A stretch of DNA of 64,000 bases, from the NCBI RefSeq assembly GCF_900103345.1, contig NZ_LT629702.1:2294001-2358000 (forward strand), written 5' to 3'. The notes under the pieces are model-generated. The model was given only the letters and a program-made list of their open reading frames with translations. It was not told the origin of the DNA and searched no databases. This DNA comes from Pseudomonas azotoformans. Its GTDB lineage: Bacteria; Pseudomonadota; Gammaproteobacteria; Pseudomonadales; Pseudomonadaceae. How positions within the stretch are numbered: the stretch's first letter is position 1; each line of letters begins with the position of its first letter. Shown here one piece after another: positions 27,338 through 36,801 of the stretch. The translations under genes and the position numbers were made by a program.

Positions 27338-28980
27338 GAAGAAGCGCCGCTGGGTTGAACGGGAGGGGCTGCTGTTTTGGTCGTGCTCATCAGCCACAGG
27401 CTGCGGATAAAAATCCAGATCATGGTCAGTATCGCGATGATCGCGATCAGCATGAAGACATCGTTGTAGGCCATCACGTTCGCCTCACGGGTCGCCGCCG
27501 TAGCCAGGCTGCGAATACCCATGAGGTTGCGCAACTCGGGGTCGGCGACAATGCCACCGTAGGCCGAGCCGCCGCTTTGCACCCGCGCGGCCACACGCGG
27601 GTCGAGCAAAGTCAGGTGCTCGACGATCATGCTGGAGTGGTATTTCTCGCGCACGATCTGGAACGTGCCCAGCAACGCCGCGCCAATCAGGCCGCCGAGG
27701 TTCTGGCAGATACCGAACATCACCGAGAAACTCACCAGGTTGCGCGGGTTGGTCAGCACGTTCTTGGTGCCCAACACCATGGTCGGTCCCAGGAAGAACG
27801 TACCGCCGAAGCCTAGCAGGAACTGGCTGATATACAGGTTCTGCGGCCGGGTCAGGTTGCTGGAAAAACTGTCCATCACCGACCCGGTGGCCATCAGGGC
27901 CAGGGAAATCACCAGGGGCATCAGCAAATGGGCCGGGTTGATGGTCAACGCACTCACCGCCAGCCCGGCAATCGCCCCGGCCAGCATCACCACATACAGC
28001 GTGTGCATCTGCTGGTAGCTCATGTTCAACATCTGCATGAAGCCTACGGCGCCGGTGGACTGCTCGGACAGCACCATGCGGATCAGAATCACTGCCAGCG
28101 CCAGGCGGATCATCACGCCGCTGCCCAGCCAGCGGGTCATCAGCATCGGGTTGGCGCGGTTATGCTCGATGGCCAGCCCAGCCATGATCAGCACCAGTGA
28201 ACAGGCCGACGCGATGCCGATCCACGGCGCTTCCAGCCACCAGTCGATGCGACCCAGGGACAGCACGGCGCAGAGCAAGGCGACACCGGTGGCAAGGATG
28301 GCGAAGGTGACGAAGTCGAGTTTTTCAAAGGTCTTGAAGCGGTCGCCGGGCGGCAACTTGAGCAGGAACACGCAGCCCAGGCAGATCAGCGCCAGGCCCA
28401 GCTCGAACAGATACAGCCCGCGCCATTCGGCGATTTGCAGCAGGTCTTCGGAGAACAGTCGCGCCAGTGGCAAGGCCAACTGCGCCGTGCCCAACCCCAG
28501 CACCAAGGACTTCAAGCGCCACTTGGCCGGGAACGCCTGGATCATGTAGTACAAACCCAGCGAACTCAGCGCCGCCCCCACCATGCCATGGGCCGCCCGC
28601 ACCGCAATGGCCGAACTGAGGTCGTTGACGAACAGATGCCCGAAGGTCACCAGCGCGTACAGCACCAGGAACACCTCGGTGAACGCGCGCAGTCCGAACT
28701 GCTGGCGAAACTTCACCAGCAGCAGGTTCATGCACACGTTGGTCATCACATAGGCAGCGGGCAGCCAGGCCATTTCGGCGGTGGTCGCGCCCAGTGCACC
28801 TTGCAGGTATTGCAGGTTGGCGATGACGAGCGCGTTGCCCAGACCGCCGGTGATCGCCACCAGCACGCCGACCATCGCGAAGAGCCAACGCTTGTGCGTC
28901 GGGTGCAACGGCGTCGACGGTGAGCCCGGCAGGCTCGGCCGCTCGTGGGGCTCCCAGGTGTGGGGGGTGTATTTATTCAT
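27334..28980 (-). CDS. DHA2-family MFS exporter (EmrB-like)
   Basis: 548 aa, about 14 membrane helices. Early family elements are GNALVIANLQYLQGALGATTAEMAW and the following helix. A soluble stretch near residues 455-505 precedes the last helix. The start at 28980 has AAGG upstream. First gene of a two-gene operon. Proton-driven export of hydrophobic compounds is expected; the substrate is not evident and no regulator gene adjoins. Confidence 0.9.
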   Translation of the reverse strand: MNKYTPHTWEPHERPSLPGSPSTPLHPTHKRWLFAMVGVLVAITGGLGNALVIANLQYLQGALGATTAEMAWLPAAYVMTNVCMNLLLVKFRQQFGLRAFTEVFLVLYALVTFGHLFVNDLSSAIAVRAAHGMVGAALSSLGLYYMIQAFPAKWRLKSLVLGLGTAQLALPLARLFSEDLLQIAEWRGLYLFELGLALICLGCVFLLKLPPGDRFKTFEKLDFVTFAILATGVALLCAVLSLGRIDWWLEAPWIGIASACSLVLIMAGLAIEHNRANPMLMTRWLGSGVMIRLALAVILIRMVLSEQSTGAVGFMQMLNMSYQQMHTLYVVMLAGAIAGLAVSALTINPAHLLMPLVISLALMATGSVMDSFSSNLTRPQNLYISQFLLGFGGTFFLGPTMVLGTKNVLTNPRNLVSFSVMFGICQNLGGLIGAALLGTFQIVREKYHSSMIVEHLTLLDPRVAARVQSGGSAYGGIVADPELRNLMGIRSLATAATREANVMAYNDVFMLIAIIAILTMIWIFIRSLWLMSTTKTAAPPVQPSGASS

Positions 28981-29076
28981 TCGGTGACCTTGATGACCCG
29001 ACGTGGGAGGTCGGTAAAACCATTACTCAGGGAGTAGTAAACCTGAGTGGAGTTCATCTTGCCATGTTTGGCTGGG

Positions 29077-29107
29077 GCTGGATTGCGCTGGATTGGGCTG
29101 GATTGGG
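29077..29107. repeat. short tandem repeat, 10-bp unit
   Basis: Three copies of GCTGGATTGS lie just outside the long inverted repeat that starts at about 29108. Confidence 0.6.
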
Positions 29108-29390
29108 TGTATATCCGTTGCTGCGGTAACGGCGGCTATTGGTTCCGCCCTTACGGCGGCTCACTTTTGAAAAGCGCAAAAGTAAGCAAAACGCTCTTGC
29201 CCCAACACTCGGCACCTCGCCCAGGCTCGGTGTGCCCGTAATCCGACAGTGATTTGGGGGGCCGCCGCCACGCGCCATCCATGGCGCGGGGCGGCTAAAC
29301 CGGCATCCCTGCCGGTTTACCCCCCAAATCCCTGCCGAATTCCGGCCAGCGTGTTTGACGGGGCGCCTAAGATCAAAATCAAAAGCAGAT
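29108..29390. repeat. left arm of a long inverted repeat
   Basis: About 280 bp matching the complement of 29630-29899 with many mismatches. Shared blocks include TAACGGCGGCT, CAAAAGTAAGCAAAA, CAACACTCGGCACCTCGC, CGCCACGCGCCATCCATGG and CAGCGTGTTTGACGGGGCGC. Each arm has smaller internal hairpins. No credible gene lies in it. Confidence 0.8.
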
Positions 29391-29394
29391 CAAA

Positions 29395-29451
<57 letters not shown>

Positions 29452-29485
29452 AAACCACCCTTCAACTGATACATGAAGATCAAAC

Positions 29486-29575
29486 TGTGGGAGGGGGCTT
29501 GCCCCCGATGGCGGTGTGTCAGCCAACTCATCAGTGACTGACCCACTGCCATCGGGGGCAAGCCCCCTCCCACAC
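29486..29575. repeat. REPIN inside the inverted-repeat spacer
   Basis: Standard inverted pair of TGTGGGAGGGGGCTTGCCCC and its complement. Confidence 0.9.
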
Positions 29576-29629
29576 TTTGACCGAGTACCGGCCATACAAT
29601 CCGGTCGGCTCTAAGGCCGCCGCGCTCTT

Positions 29630-29899
29630 GCTTTTGATCTGGGGCGCCCCGTCAAACACGCTGGCCGAACGCAGGCTTGAATCCGTGGGTAACCCGGCAG
29701 GACGCCGGGTTAGCCGCCCCGCGCCATGGATGGCGCGTGGCGGCGGCCCACGGATTCAAGCCGGAGTGAGGGCACACCGAGCCTAAGCGAGGTGCCGAGT
29801 GTTGGGGCGAAGGCCTTTTGCTTACTTTTGGGCCTTTCCAAAAGTGAGCCGCTGTAAGAGCGGAACCATAAGCCGCCGTTACCGAAAAAACGGATATGT
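29630..29899. repeat. right arm of the long inverted repeat
   Basis: Imperfect complement of 29108-29390. The whole structure spans about 790 bp of the gene-free 954-bp stretch 28981-29934. It is not bounded by a transposase and shows no terminal target duplication that I can see. Confidence 0.8.
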
Positions 29900-29904
29900 A
29901 CTCA

Positions 29905-29939
29905 ACCTACCTACCTACCTACCTACCTACCTACCTACC
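29905..29939. repeat. tetranucleotide microsatellite (ACCT)n over a stop codon
   Basis: Eight ACCT units and a partial one. The TAG stop of the minus-strand kinase gene (29935-29937) is formed by the last repeat units. Confidence 0.95.
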
Positions 29940-31305
29940 CCAACAACTGACTCAACACCGCCCGCAATTTCCCCGGCTTCACCGGCTTATTCAACAACGG
30001 CGCCTCCAACCGCCGCAAAACCCGACGGCACTGATCAGTGCGGTCAGCCGTAATAATCACCGCCGCAATCTTGCACCCAAAATGCTCCCGCAACTCGCGC
30101 ACCACCGCACACCCCACCACCCCATGGTCCAAGTGATAGTCCGCCAGAATCAACTCCGGCGCCCTGCCCTGCAACGCCACCAATGCCCCCGCCAGGTCAG
30201 TGGCCGTGACCACCTCGCACCCCCACTGCCCAAGCAACGCACTCATGCTTTCCAGGATGCTCACCTCATTGTCGATCACCAACAACCGCCGCCCCGGCAA
30301 CGGGTTGCCCGTGGTCGGTTGCACCGGCAGTTGACTGATCGCCAGGGGCATCTCGGCACTCAGGGGCACTTCGATGCTGAACATCGACCCGCGCCCCGGC
30401 CAGGACCGCACCGCCACCGGGTAGCCGAGGATCTCGGCAATGCGCTCGACAATCGCCAGGCCCAACCCCACGCCCTTGCGATCCGACGCACGCCCCACAT
30501 CGAGCTGGTTGAACTCGAGGAAGATCGCCTCCAGCCGGTCCTGCGCAATCCCGCGCCCGGTGTCCCAGACCTCCAGGCGCAGGCAATCGCCGCGCTTGCG
30601 CGCGCCCAACAGGATGCAACCTTCGTCGGTATAGCGGCAGGCATTGCTGAGGAAGTTACGCAAAATCCGCGTCAGCAAGCGCAAGTCGGTGCTGATCGCA
30701 TAGCAGCCGGTGTGCACCCGCAGGTTCAACCCCGCCGCGTGGGCCACCGACTGGAACTCCGAGACCAGCGGCGCGAATAGCTCGTCGAGGCGGTACAGCG
30801 CCACATCCGGCTTGACCGCCGCCTGGTCGAGCCGCGAGATGTCCAGCAAGTCGGTGAGCAAGTCCTCGGCGCCCTCCAGCGCCTGATGCGTGCGCTCCAC
30901 CAGCACCTGCTCGACGCTGGGCAACTGCCGCTCGCGCAAGGTGGCGATCAGCAAGCGTGCGGCGTTCAACGGTTGCAACAGGTCGTGGCTGGCGGCCGCG
31001 AGGTATTTGTCCTTGCTGCGGTTGGCGGCCTGGGCGGCGTCGCGGGCGTCGCGCAGGTCCTGTTCGATCTGCTCGCGCTGGGCGATCTGCTGTTGCAGGT
31101 TGTGGTTGGCTTCCAGCAGTTCATCGGTGCGTGCGGCGACCCGCTGCTCCAACTCGTCATTGAGACGGATATAGCGCTTGCGCTCAGCCTCCAGCTCATC
31201 CAGCCGCGCCGTGAGTTCCGGGTAATGGCTCTTGCGCGCCGACTGGTCGCCCAGCCCCAACAACCCGGCGAGTGCGCGTTGCTGGTCGTCAGAGAGCTTC
31301 GCCAT
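29935..31305 (-). CDS. soluble hybrid sensor kinase of the ErcS/NahK type
   Basis: 456 aa from the ATG at 31305, which lies within the last codons of ercA (17-nt overlap). Domains: a coiled coil at about 28-100, HisKA with His107 in AAASHDLLQPLNAARL, an ATPase domain with FLSNACRYT, DTGRGI and GVGLGLAI, and a C-terminal receiver with Asp389 in LILADYHLD. No membrane helix or PAS domain is seen, so its input is cytosolic or through a partner. The link to ercA and the alcohol dehydrogenase genes matches the ErcS-like kinases that control PQQ-dependent ethanol oxidation in P. aeruginosa. The stop codon lies in a microsatellite. Confidence 0.85.
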   Translation of the reverse strand: MAKLSDDQQRALAGLLGLGDQSARKSHYPELTARLDELEAERKRYIRLNDELEQRVAARTDELLEANHNLQQQIAQREQIEQDLRDARDAAQAANRSKDKYLAAASHDLLQPLNAARLLIATLRERQLPSVEQVLVERTHQALEGAEDLLTDLLDISRLDQAAVKPDVALYRLDELFAPLVSEFQSVAHAAGLNLRVHTGCYAISTDLRLLTRILRNFLSNACRYTDEGCILLGARKRGDCLRLEVWDTGRGIAQDRLEAIFLEFNQLDVGRASDRKGVGLGLAIVERIAEILGYPVAVRSWPGRGSMFSIEVPLSAEMPLAISQLPVQPTTGNPLPGRRLLVIDNEVSILESMSALLGQWGCEVVTATDLAGALVALQGRAPELILADYHLDHGVVGCAVVRELREHFGCKIAAVIITADRTDQCRRVLRRLEAPLLNKPVKPGKLRAVLSQLLG

Positions 31306-32452
31306 AGACGACCTCGACGTCACGCTGGCTCGACTCCCTCGGGTTGGTGAGGATGCATGGATCGCCCATCGCATGCTGGGACAGGAACGGAATATCCGCC
31401 ACGCGCACGCCATGCAGGCCGAGGGTTTCGTGGAAGCCGATCGCCCGCTTGAGCGCTATCAAATGCTCCACCAGCCGCCCGCAGATCTGCCGGTGGTTGA
31501 GGCCGCGACAGTCGATGCCAAACGTCTCGGCAATCACCTTGAAACGCTCCGGCGCCGAGCTGTAGTTGAACGCCACCACATGCTCCACCAGCACCGCGTT
31601 GCACAGCCCATGAGGCAAGTCGAGGAAGCCGCCGAGGCTATGGGACATGGCGTGCACTGCGCCGAGGATCGCATTGGAAAACGCCAGCCCGGCCTGCATG
31701 CTGCCAAGCATGATCTTCTCGCGCAGCGCGATGTCCGTGGGGTTGGCGATCATCTGCACCAGGTTGCCGTTGATCAGGCGCATTGCCTCCAGCGCATGGG
31801 GGTCGGTGAGTGGGCCGTGGCCGGTGGAAACGAACGCCTCGATGGCATGCACCAATGCGTCGATGCCGGTGCAGGCGGACAGGAACGGGTCCATGCTGGC
31901 GGTGGTTTCCGGGTCGATCAGCGACACATCCGGCACCACCGCCTTGCTGACGATGGAAAACTTCATGCGTTCCTGCTGGTTGGAAATGATCACGAACTGC
32001 GAGACATCCGCCGAGGTGCCGGCGGTGGTGGGGATCAGGATCAGCGGCGGGCTGGGCACGCGAATGGTGTCGACGCCTTCGAACTCAAGGATGCTGCGCC
32101 CGTGGGCCACCACGATGCCGATGGCCTTGCCGCAGTCCATGGGGCTGCCGCCGCCGATGGCCACGATCACGTCGCAGTGGTGTTCGCGGTACACCTCGGC
32201 GCCGGTCATCACTTCTTCGACCCGCGGGTTGGGCGAGACGGCGCTGTACAGGCAATAGTCAATGCCGAGGGCTTGCAGGCTGGCTTCCACGTCGGCCACC
32301 CAACCGGCGGCGATCACGCCGGGGTCGCTGACCACCAGCACCTTGCGCGCGCCGAAGGTCTTGGCGTAGTTACCGACGTTGTGCCGGCAACCGGCTCCAA
32401 AGATGATTTCAGGCGAGACGAATTTACGCAGGAGGCTCAGATTTGGGCTCAT
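31289..32452 (-). CDS. ercA: iron-alcohol-dehydrogenase-like regulatory protein ErcA
   Basis: 387 aa, group III Fe-ADH fold. An N-terminal nucleotide domain has AIGGGSPMDCGKA, and the metal-binding helical domain has CTGIDALVHAIEAF and VHAMSHSLGGFLDLPHG. In pseudomonads ErcA is tied to regulation of PQQ alcohol oxidation rather than bulk catalysis. The start at 32452 is preceded by AGGC. It is followed by the overlapping kinase gene and preceded by pqqA, suggesting a pqqA-ercA-kinase transcript. Confidence 0.9.
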   Translation of the reverse strand: MSPNLSLLRKFVSPEIIFGAGCRHNVGNYAKTFGARKVLVVSDPGVIAAGWVADVEASLQALGIDYCLYSAVSPNPRVEEVMTGAEVYREHHCDVIVAIGGGSPMDCGKAIGIVVAHGRSILEFEGVDTIRVPSPPLILIPTTAGTSADVSQFVIISNQQERMKFSIVSKAVVPDVSLIDPETTASMDPFLSACTGIDALVHAIEAFVSTGHGPLTDPHALEAMRLINGNLVQMIANPTDIALREKIMLGSMQAGLAFSNAILGAVHAMSHSLGGFLDLPHGLCNAVLVEHVVAFNYSSAPERFKVIAETFGIDCRGLNHRQICGRLVEHLIALKRAIGFHETLGLHGVRVADIPFLSQHAMGDPCILTNPRESSQRDVEVVYGEAL

Positions 32453-32556
32453 TGGAAAGCCTGTTTTTATTATTTTGGAAGAATGCGCTCCACACTAACC
32501 GATCCGTCTGTGAATGCAATCAGACCAAAGAGGCATCCTTCCGACAGCGCCCGCGA

Positions 32557-32628
32557 TCAACGGCTGGCGAAGTACATGGTCACTTCGAAGCCGATACGCA
32601 GGTCGGTAAACGCAGGTTTGGTCCACAT
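32557..32628 (-). CDS. pqqA: PqqA, PQQ precursor peptide (orphan copy)
   Basis: 23 codons with ATG at 32628 and TGA at 32557, preceded by AGAGGA 8 bases upstream. The peptide [19 protein letters not shown] (then FASR) is a near-perfect PqqA, with the Glu15 and Tyr19 that the radical SAM enzyme PqqE cross-links to build pyrroloquinoline quinone. pqqBCDE are not in the window. This is therefore a second or detached precursor gene, set 104 bp upstream of ercA and among genes of a PQQ-dependent alcohol oxidation system. Confidence 0.93.
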   Translation of the reverse strand: MWTKPAFTDLRIGFEVTMYFASR

Positions 32629-32755
32629 GGGGGCAGTCCTCTGGTTGGGCCGGAAGATTCCGGTGGGGTCATTAATGCACGGGGGGATGGGGCAGCGAAT
32701 GCTACTTTCGAACGATGCGGCGCCTGCATTGGTAGCGAATGTACGCCGATCAAAA

Positions 32756-32844
32756 TGTGGGAGGGGGCTTGCGCCCGATGGCAGCGCGTCAGTCAACATT
32801 TATGTCAATGACACACCGCTATCGGGGGCAAGCCCCCTCCCACA
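32756..32844. repeat. REPIN between exaC and pqqA
   Basis: Inverted pair; the left core reads GGGGGCTTGCGCCC, one base off the usual. It lies in the 240-bp gap 32629-32868. The pqqA promoter should be between it and 32628. Confidence 0.9.
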
Positions 32845-32868
32845 GGGGACCGCATTGCAATCAGAGGG

Positions 32869-34389
32869 TCAGAAGAAACCCAGCGGGTTGATGTCGTAGC
32901 TCACCAGCAGGTTCTTGGTCTGTTGGTAATGATCCAGCATCATCTTGTGGTTCTCACGCCCGACGCCCGATTTTTTGTACCCGCCAAACGCCGCATGCGC
33001 CGGGTACAGGTGATAACAGTTGGTCCACACACGACCGGCCTTGATCGCCCGGCCCATGCGGTAGGCGCGGTTGATGTCGCGGGTCCACAGGCCGGCGCCC
33101 AGGCCGAACTCGCTGTCATTGGCAATCGCCAGCGCTTCGGCTTCGTCCTTGAAGGTGGTCACGCCCACCACCGGCCCGAAGATTTCCTCCTGGAACACAC
33201 GCATCTTGTTATGGCCCTTGAGCAGGGTCGGCTGGATGTAATAGCCGCTGGACAGGTCGCCTTCCAGGCGCTCGGCCGCGCCGCCGGTGAGCAGCACCGC
33301 GCCCTCTTCCTGGGCGATCTTGAGGTAGGACAGGATCTTGTCGTATTGCTGCTCCGAGGCCTGGGCACCGACCATGGTCTCGGTGTCCAGCGGGTTGCCG
33401 CGCTTGATCTTGACGATCTTCTTCATCACTTCGGCCATGAACGGCTCGTAGATTGATTCCTGCACCAGCGCCCGCGACGGGCAGGTGCACACTTCACCCT
33501 GGTTGAAGAACGCCAGCACCAGGCCTTCGGCGGCTTTCTCGATGAACTGCGGTTCGGCCTGCATGATGTCTTCGAAGAAGATGTTCGGCGACTTGCCGCC
33601 CAGCTCCACGGTGGACGGAATGATGTTCTCGGCCGCCGCATGCATGATGTGCGCGCCCACCGGAGTGGAACCGGTAAAGGCGATCTTGGCGATGCGCTTG
33701 CTGGTGGCCAGGGCCTCCCCCGCTTCGCGGCCAAAACCCTGCACGATGTTCAGTACGCCGGGCGGCAGCAGGTCGCCGATCAGCTCGGCAAACACCATGA
33801 TCGACAGCGGCGTCTGCTCGGCCGGCTTGAGCACGACACAGTTACCGGCGGCCAGTGCCGGCGCGAGTTTCCACGCGGCCATCAGCAATGGGAAGTTCCA
33901 CGGGATGATCTGCCCGACCACGCCCAATGGTTCGTGAAAATGATAAGCCGCTGTGTGCTCGTTGATCTCGGCGGCACCGCCTTCCTGGGCGCGGATGCAC
34001 CCGGCGAAGTAGCGGAAATGGTCGGCGGCCAGGGGCACATCGGCGTTGAGGGTTTCGCGCACGGCCTTGCCGTTGTCCCAGGTCTCGGTCACGGCCAGCA
34101 CTTCCAGGTGCTGCTCAATACGGTCGGCGATTTTCAGCAGCACCAGGGCGCGGTCCTGGGCCGAGGTCTTGCCCCAGGCATCGGCGGCGGCGTGGGCGGC
34201 GTCAAGGGCCTTGTCGATATCGACGGCGCTGGAACGCGGGAACTCGGCGATGACGTCACCGGTGACCGGCGAGGTATTGGTGAAGTACTCACCGTTGATC
34301 GGCGCGACGAACTCACCGCCGATGTAATTGCCGTAGCGCGGCTTGAAGCTGACGATGGCGCCGGGGGTGCCAGGTTGGGCGTAGATCAT
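32869..34389 (-). CDS. exaC: NAD-dependent aldehyde dehydrogenase (ExaC/AldB type)
   Basis: 506 aa, ALDH fold. Visible elements: [23 protein letters not shown], the cofactor loop FTGSTPVG, the general-base Glu in VELGGKSPN and the catalytic Cys in [11 protein letters not shown], where the doublet C-T-C is typical of ExaC/AldB enzymes. It oxidises acetaldehyde and similar products of the quinoprotein alcohol dehydrogenase to acids in the cytosol. The ATG at 34389 follows AGAGG. Confidence 0.92.
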   Translation of the reverse strand: MIYAQPGTPGAIVSFKPRYGNYIGGEFVAPINGEYFTNTSPVTGDVIAEFPRSSAVDIDKALDAAHAAADAWGKTSAQDRALVLLKIADRIEQHLEVLAVTETWDNGKAVRETLNADVPLAADHFRYFAGCIRAQEGGAAEINEHTAAYHFHEPLGVVGQIIPWNFPLLMAAWKLAPALAAGNCVVLKPAEQTPLSIMVFAELIGDLLPPGVLNIVQGFGREAGEALATSKRIAKIAFTGSTPVGAHIMHAAAENIIPSTVELGGKSPNIFFEDIMQAEPQFIEKAAEGLVLAFFNQGEVCTCPSRALVQESIYEPFMAEVMKKIVKIKRGNPLDTETMVGAQASEQQYDKILSYLKIAQEEGAVLLTGGAAERLEGDLSSGYYIQPTLLKGHNKMRVFQEEIFGPVVGVTTFKDEAEALAIANDSEFGLGAGLWTRDINRAYRMGRAIKAGRVWTNCYHLYPAHAAFGGYKKSGVGRENHKMMLDHYQQTKNLLVSYDINPLGFF

Positions 34390-34403
34390 GGTGAGGCCTC
34401 TGC

Positions 34404-35342
34404 TTATTGTTGGGTGTTGATGGGCTGCATCTGGGTGCGTTCGTAGTGCGGGTACAGGTGGGTCACGCTGCGGGTCAGTTCATAGCGGCTCAGGTTGATG
34501 CTCGCGAAACGCTCGGGGATCGGGCTGCGGATCAGCTCGGGCATGTCGCTGCCCTGTGTTGCGGCGTCGCGCAGCAGTTGATCAAGCCAGGTGAGGTAGT
34601 CGCGCATCTGCTCGAACGGTTTGGCATCGGTCGCAATGGGGCCGTGGCCGGGCACGATCAGGGTCCAGGGCAAACCTTGCAGGGTGGCGATGTCCGCCAG
34701 CCAGATCGCCAGACCCGGTGAATGGGGCGTGGTGAGCGCACGCTGGTAGAACACCAGGTCGCCGGCAAACAGCACGCCGGTCTTGCGGTCGAGGATCGCC
34801 AGGTCGGCGCCGGTGTGCCCGCGCAGTTGCAGCAGTTGCAGGTCGTGGCTGCCGAAGGTTTTCACACCGGGCTGCAGCGTTTCGCCGGGCAGTACCACTT
34901 CGGTGCCGCGCATCCAATCGCCGACCATGCGGTACAGGTTCTCGGCCATGCTGTCGCCCTGCTCATGCAGCAAATCCTGGGTACCGGCCAGGGCGCCAAT
35001 CGGCACATCCTTGAAGGCTTGGTTACCCAGCGCATGGTCGGGATGGTGGTGCGTCAGCAGTACCTGGATCACCGGTTTGTCGGTGACACGGGCGATGGCC
35101 TGGCGCAGGGCTTCGCCGTAGCGCCTGGACGGTCCGGTGTCGATCACCACCACGCCGGGCTCGGTGACGATGAACCCGACATTGACGATATTGCCGCCGT
35201 TGTCCTTGGCGAAATTGTCGGTGCTGCCCTCCAGCAGCCAGGTGTTGTCGGCGATCAAACGGGGCTTGAGGGCGTAATCCAGGTCCGCCAGCACCGGCAG
35301 GCTGAACAGCAGCAGCCACAGCAGAATCCAGCACCGGTTCAT
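34404..35342 (-). CDS. quinoprotein-associated zinc metallohydrolase (MBL fold)
   Basis: 312 aa. The signal peptide ends VLA (residue 19), so it is periplasmic. The metallo-beta-lactamase motif THHHPDH spans residues 97-103; later ligands are [15 protein letters not shown] and VPGHGP. It belongs to the hydrolases that accompany PQQ alcohol dehydrogenases and a SoxYZ-like carrier. Its substrate is not known. The start overlaps the preceding SoxYZ-like gene by 4 bases (ATGA). Some of these clusters carry two such hydrolases; only one is here. Confidence 0.85.
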   Translation of the reverse strand: MNRCWILLWLLLFSLPVLADLDYALKPRLIADNTWLLEGSTDNFAKDNGGNIVNVGFIVTEPGVVVIDTGPSRRYGEALRQAIARVTDKPVIQVLLTHHHPDHALGNQAFKDVPIGALAGTQDLLHEQGDSMAENLYRMVGDWMRGTEVVLPGETLQPGVKTFGSHDLQLLQLRGHTGADLAILDRKTGVLFAGDLVFYQRALTTPHSPGLAIWLADIATLQGLPWTLIVPGHGPIATDAKPFEQMRDYLTWLDQLLRDAATQGSDMPELIRSPIPERFASINLSRYELTRSVTHLYPHYERTQMQPINTQQ

Positions 35343-36082
35343 GGGATAGCTGCCTCGAACTGGCTGCCGCTGGTGTCGCGCAGGATCAGGCGCGTGGGCC
35401 CGCCGCCTTCGATGTCGAAAGCCAGGCTGGGGTTTTCGCTGACCGCCGGGAACAGTTCCAGGCGGGCCAGCAGCTGGTTATCTGCGCCGCGCAGCTCGGC
35501 CTGGTTGATGAAGAATTCAGGGATGCCGCTGACCATGCCGTTGTCCATCGGATGGGCGACTTGCAGTTTCACGCGGCTGAACTCGGCGCGTGGGTAACGG
35601 CCGCCGAGCACTTCGCCCAGGTGCTCTTCCCAACCGGGTTGGGTGCGCATCACGCTGGGCGCGGTGCAGCCGCCGCCGGCAGCATCGATCAAGGTCGAGC
35701 CGACATGCCACATGCCATCCCGGGTAAGCACCGCTGCACGCAAAGGCGTGGCCTGTTCGATGCGAATCCGCATCGACAACCACGGCAGCACCGGCCCCTG
35801 CGGCTGGAAATCGACGATCTGCGGCAGCGGGTTCAGCTCGGCCCAGGCAAGGATCTTCACCACGTCACCCTTGAAGACGCGGGCGTCGATCTCCAGCGGC
35901 ACCTGGCGCGCATCCTCGGCGAACGGCGGCGCCAGGAGCTTCACCCGCTCGTCGAACACAAACGCCGCATTGTCGAGAAAGCGCTGGTGATAGTAGGCCC
36001 ACATCACCGAGGGCACCGGGTCCACGGGCGCGCCCCAGGCCAGCATCGGCACACAGCACAGCCACCACCCACGCAGGCCCAT
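35339..36082 (-). CDS. quinoprotein-associated SoxYZ-like carrier protein
   Basis: 247 aa. Signal peptide to about GAP (residue 19). The first half is SoxY-like and holds the motif AAGGGCT with Cys139, resembling the carrier cysteine loop of SoxY. The second half (VKLQVAHPMDNGM..) is SoxZ-like, so this is a natural SoxY-SoxZ fusion. It is presumed to act in the periplasm with the quinoprotein dehydrogenase. It sits 3 bp after the cytochrome gene's stop and overlaps the metallohydrolase gene, giving a pedF-SoxYZ-MBL operon. Confidence 0.85.
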   Translation of the reverse strand: MGLRGWWLCCVPMLAWGAPVDPVPSVMWAYYHQRFLDNAAFVFDERVKLLAPPFAEDARQVPLEIDARVFKGDVVKILAWAELNPLPQIVDFQPQGPVLPWLSMRIRIEQATPLRAAVLTRDGMWHVGSTLIDAAGGGCTAPSVMRTQPGWEEHLGEVLGGRYPRAEFSRVKLQVAHPMDNGMVSGIPEFFINQAELRGADNQLLARLELFPAVSENPSLAFDIEGGGPTRLILRDTSGSQFEAAIP

Positions 36083-36085
36083 GGC

Positions 36086-36547
36086 TTACTCCTCGACGTG
36101 CACGCTGTCGAGGTAGGTGCGCACCGCCCACAGGGCTTCCTGGCTGAGGTAGTCGGCCATTTTTGGCATGTACACCCGGCCATCGCGCACGGCGCCGTGG
36201 CGCACGCGCTCCACGAACCATTCATCTCCGGCGTCGCCGGCATCGAGCATGCGCAGGTCGGGGGCGATGCCACCGGACTTGGCTTCCAGGCCGTGGCACG
36301 CCGCGCAGTTCTGGTTGTAGGCCGATGCGCCGACCTCCACCGCCTTGTCATGCTCGGGCGTGGTGCGATAGGGGTTGGTGGCGGCCCAGCCATCGGCGTC
36401 CAGCGGCACGCCGGCATCCTTGATCGGGGTAAGGCCTTTGGTTTCCACGGCGGTGGGCGTCACGTTGCCGTGGGCCCAGGCGGCACCGGTACTGATTGCA
36501 CTGGCGAGCAGGCAGGCGGTGATCAAGGCGTTGCGTTTTGTTGTCAT
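36086..36547 (-). CDS. pedF: cytochrome c-550 (electron acceptor of the alcohol dehydrogenase)
   Basis: 153 aa from the ATG at 36547 (GAGGGA upstream). Signal peptide to WAHA-like residue 26. The heme c site is Cys81-Ala-Ala-Cys84-His85, and a likely axial Met lies in VYMPKM. It takes electrons from the PQQ alcohol dehydrogenase encoded divergently and passes them to the respiratory chain. The divergent layout with the dehydrogenase gene matches the exaA/exaB and ped clusters. Confidence 0.92.
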   Translation of the reverse strand: MTTKRNALITACLLASAISTGAAWAHGNVTPTAVETKGLTPIKDAGVPLDADGWAATNPYRTTPEHDKAVEVGASAYNQNCAACHGLEAKSGGIAPDLRMLDAGDAGDEWFVERVRHGAVRDGRVYMPKMADYLSQEALWAVRTYLDSVHVEE

Positions 36548-36711
36548 TATTTTTTCCCTCGGGAGTGCACGCAAAACCTCTTGGCAGAGGCTATGGCAAC
36601 CATCTTAGGAAGCACCCGGCAGGACCCGTATGCTGCTTTGGTGGGCGGGCTCTCATCCGTTGGTAGCAGGCCTTGTGGGGCACTGCTAAATCAGAGGCGG
36701 TTCGGGAAATT

Positions 36712-36735
36712 GTCCCGGCAACACCGGGACTTTTT
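36712..36735 (+). terminator. terminator-like hairpin in the alcohol dehydrogenase leader
   Basis: GTCCCGG-CAACA-CCGGGAC followed by TTTTT, a perfect 7-bp stem 67 bp upstream of the dehydrogenase ATG. It could be an attenuator, the end of a short leader, or a dyad operator for the activator ErbR/AgmR. Confidence 0.45.
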
Positions 36736-36801
36736 CCGTATTCGCCACGGCGTTCACATCGCACCCTGTGCAGGCCAAAACCTCCACTGGGAACTGCAAC
36801 C

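Noticed and set aside
31232..32899. 555-codon plus-strand frame over ercA and pqqA
   Set aside because: It crosses a REPIN and opposes ercA, pqqA and the exaC end; no motif or ribosome site.
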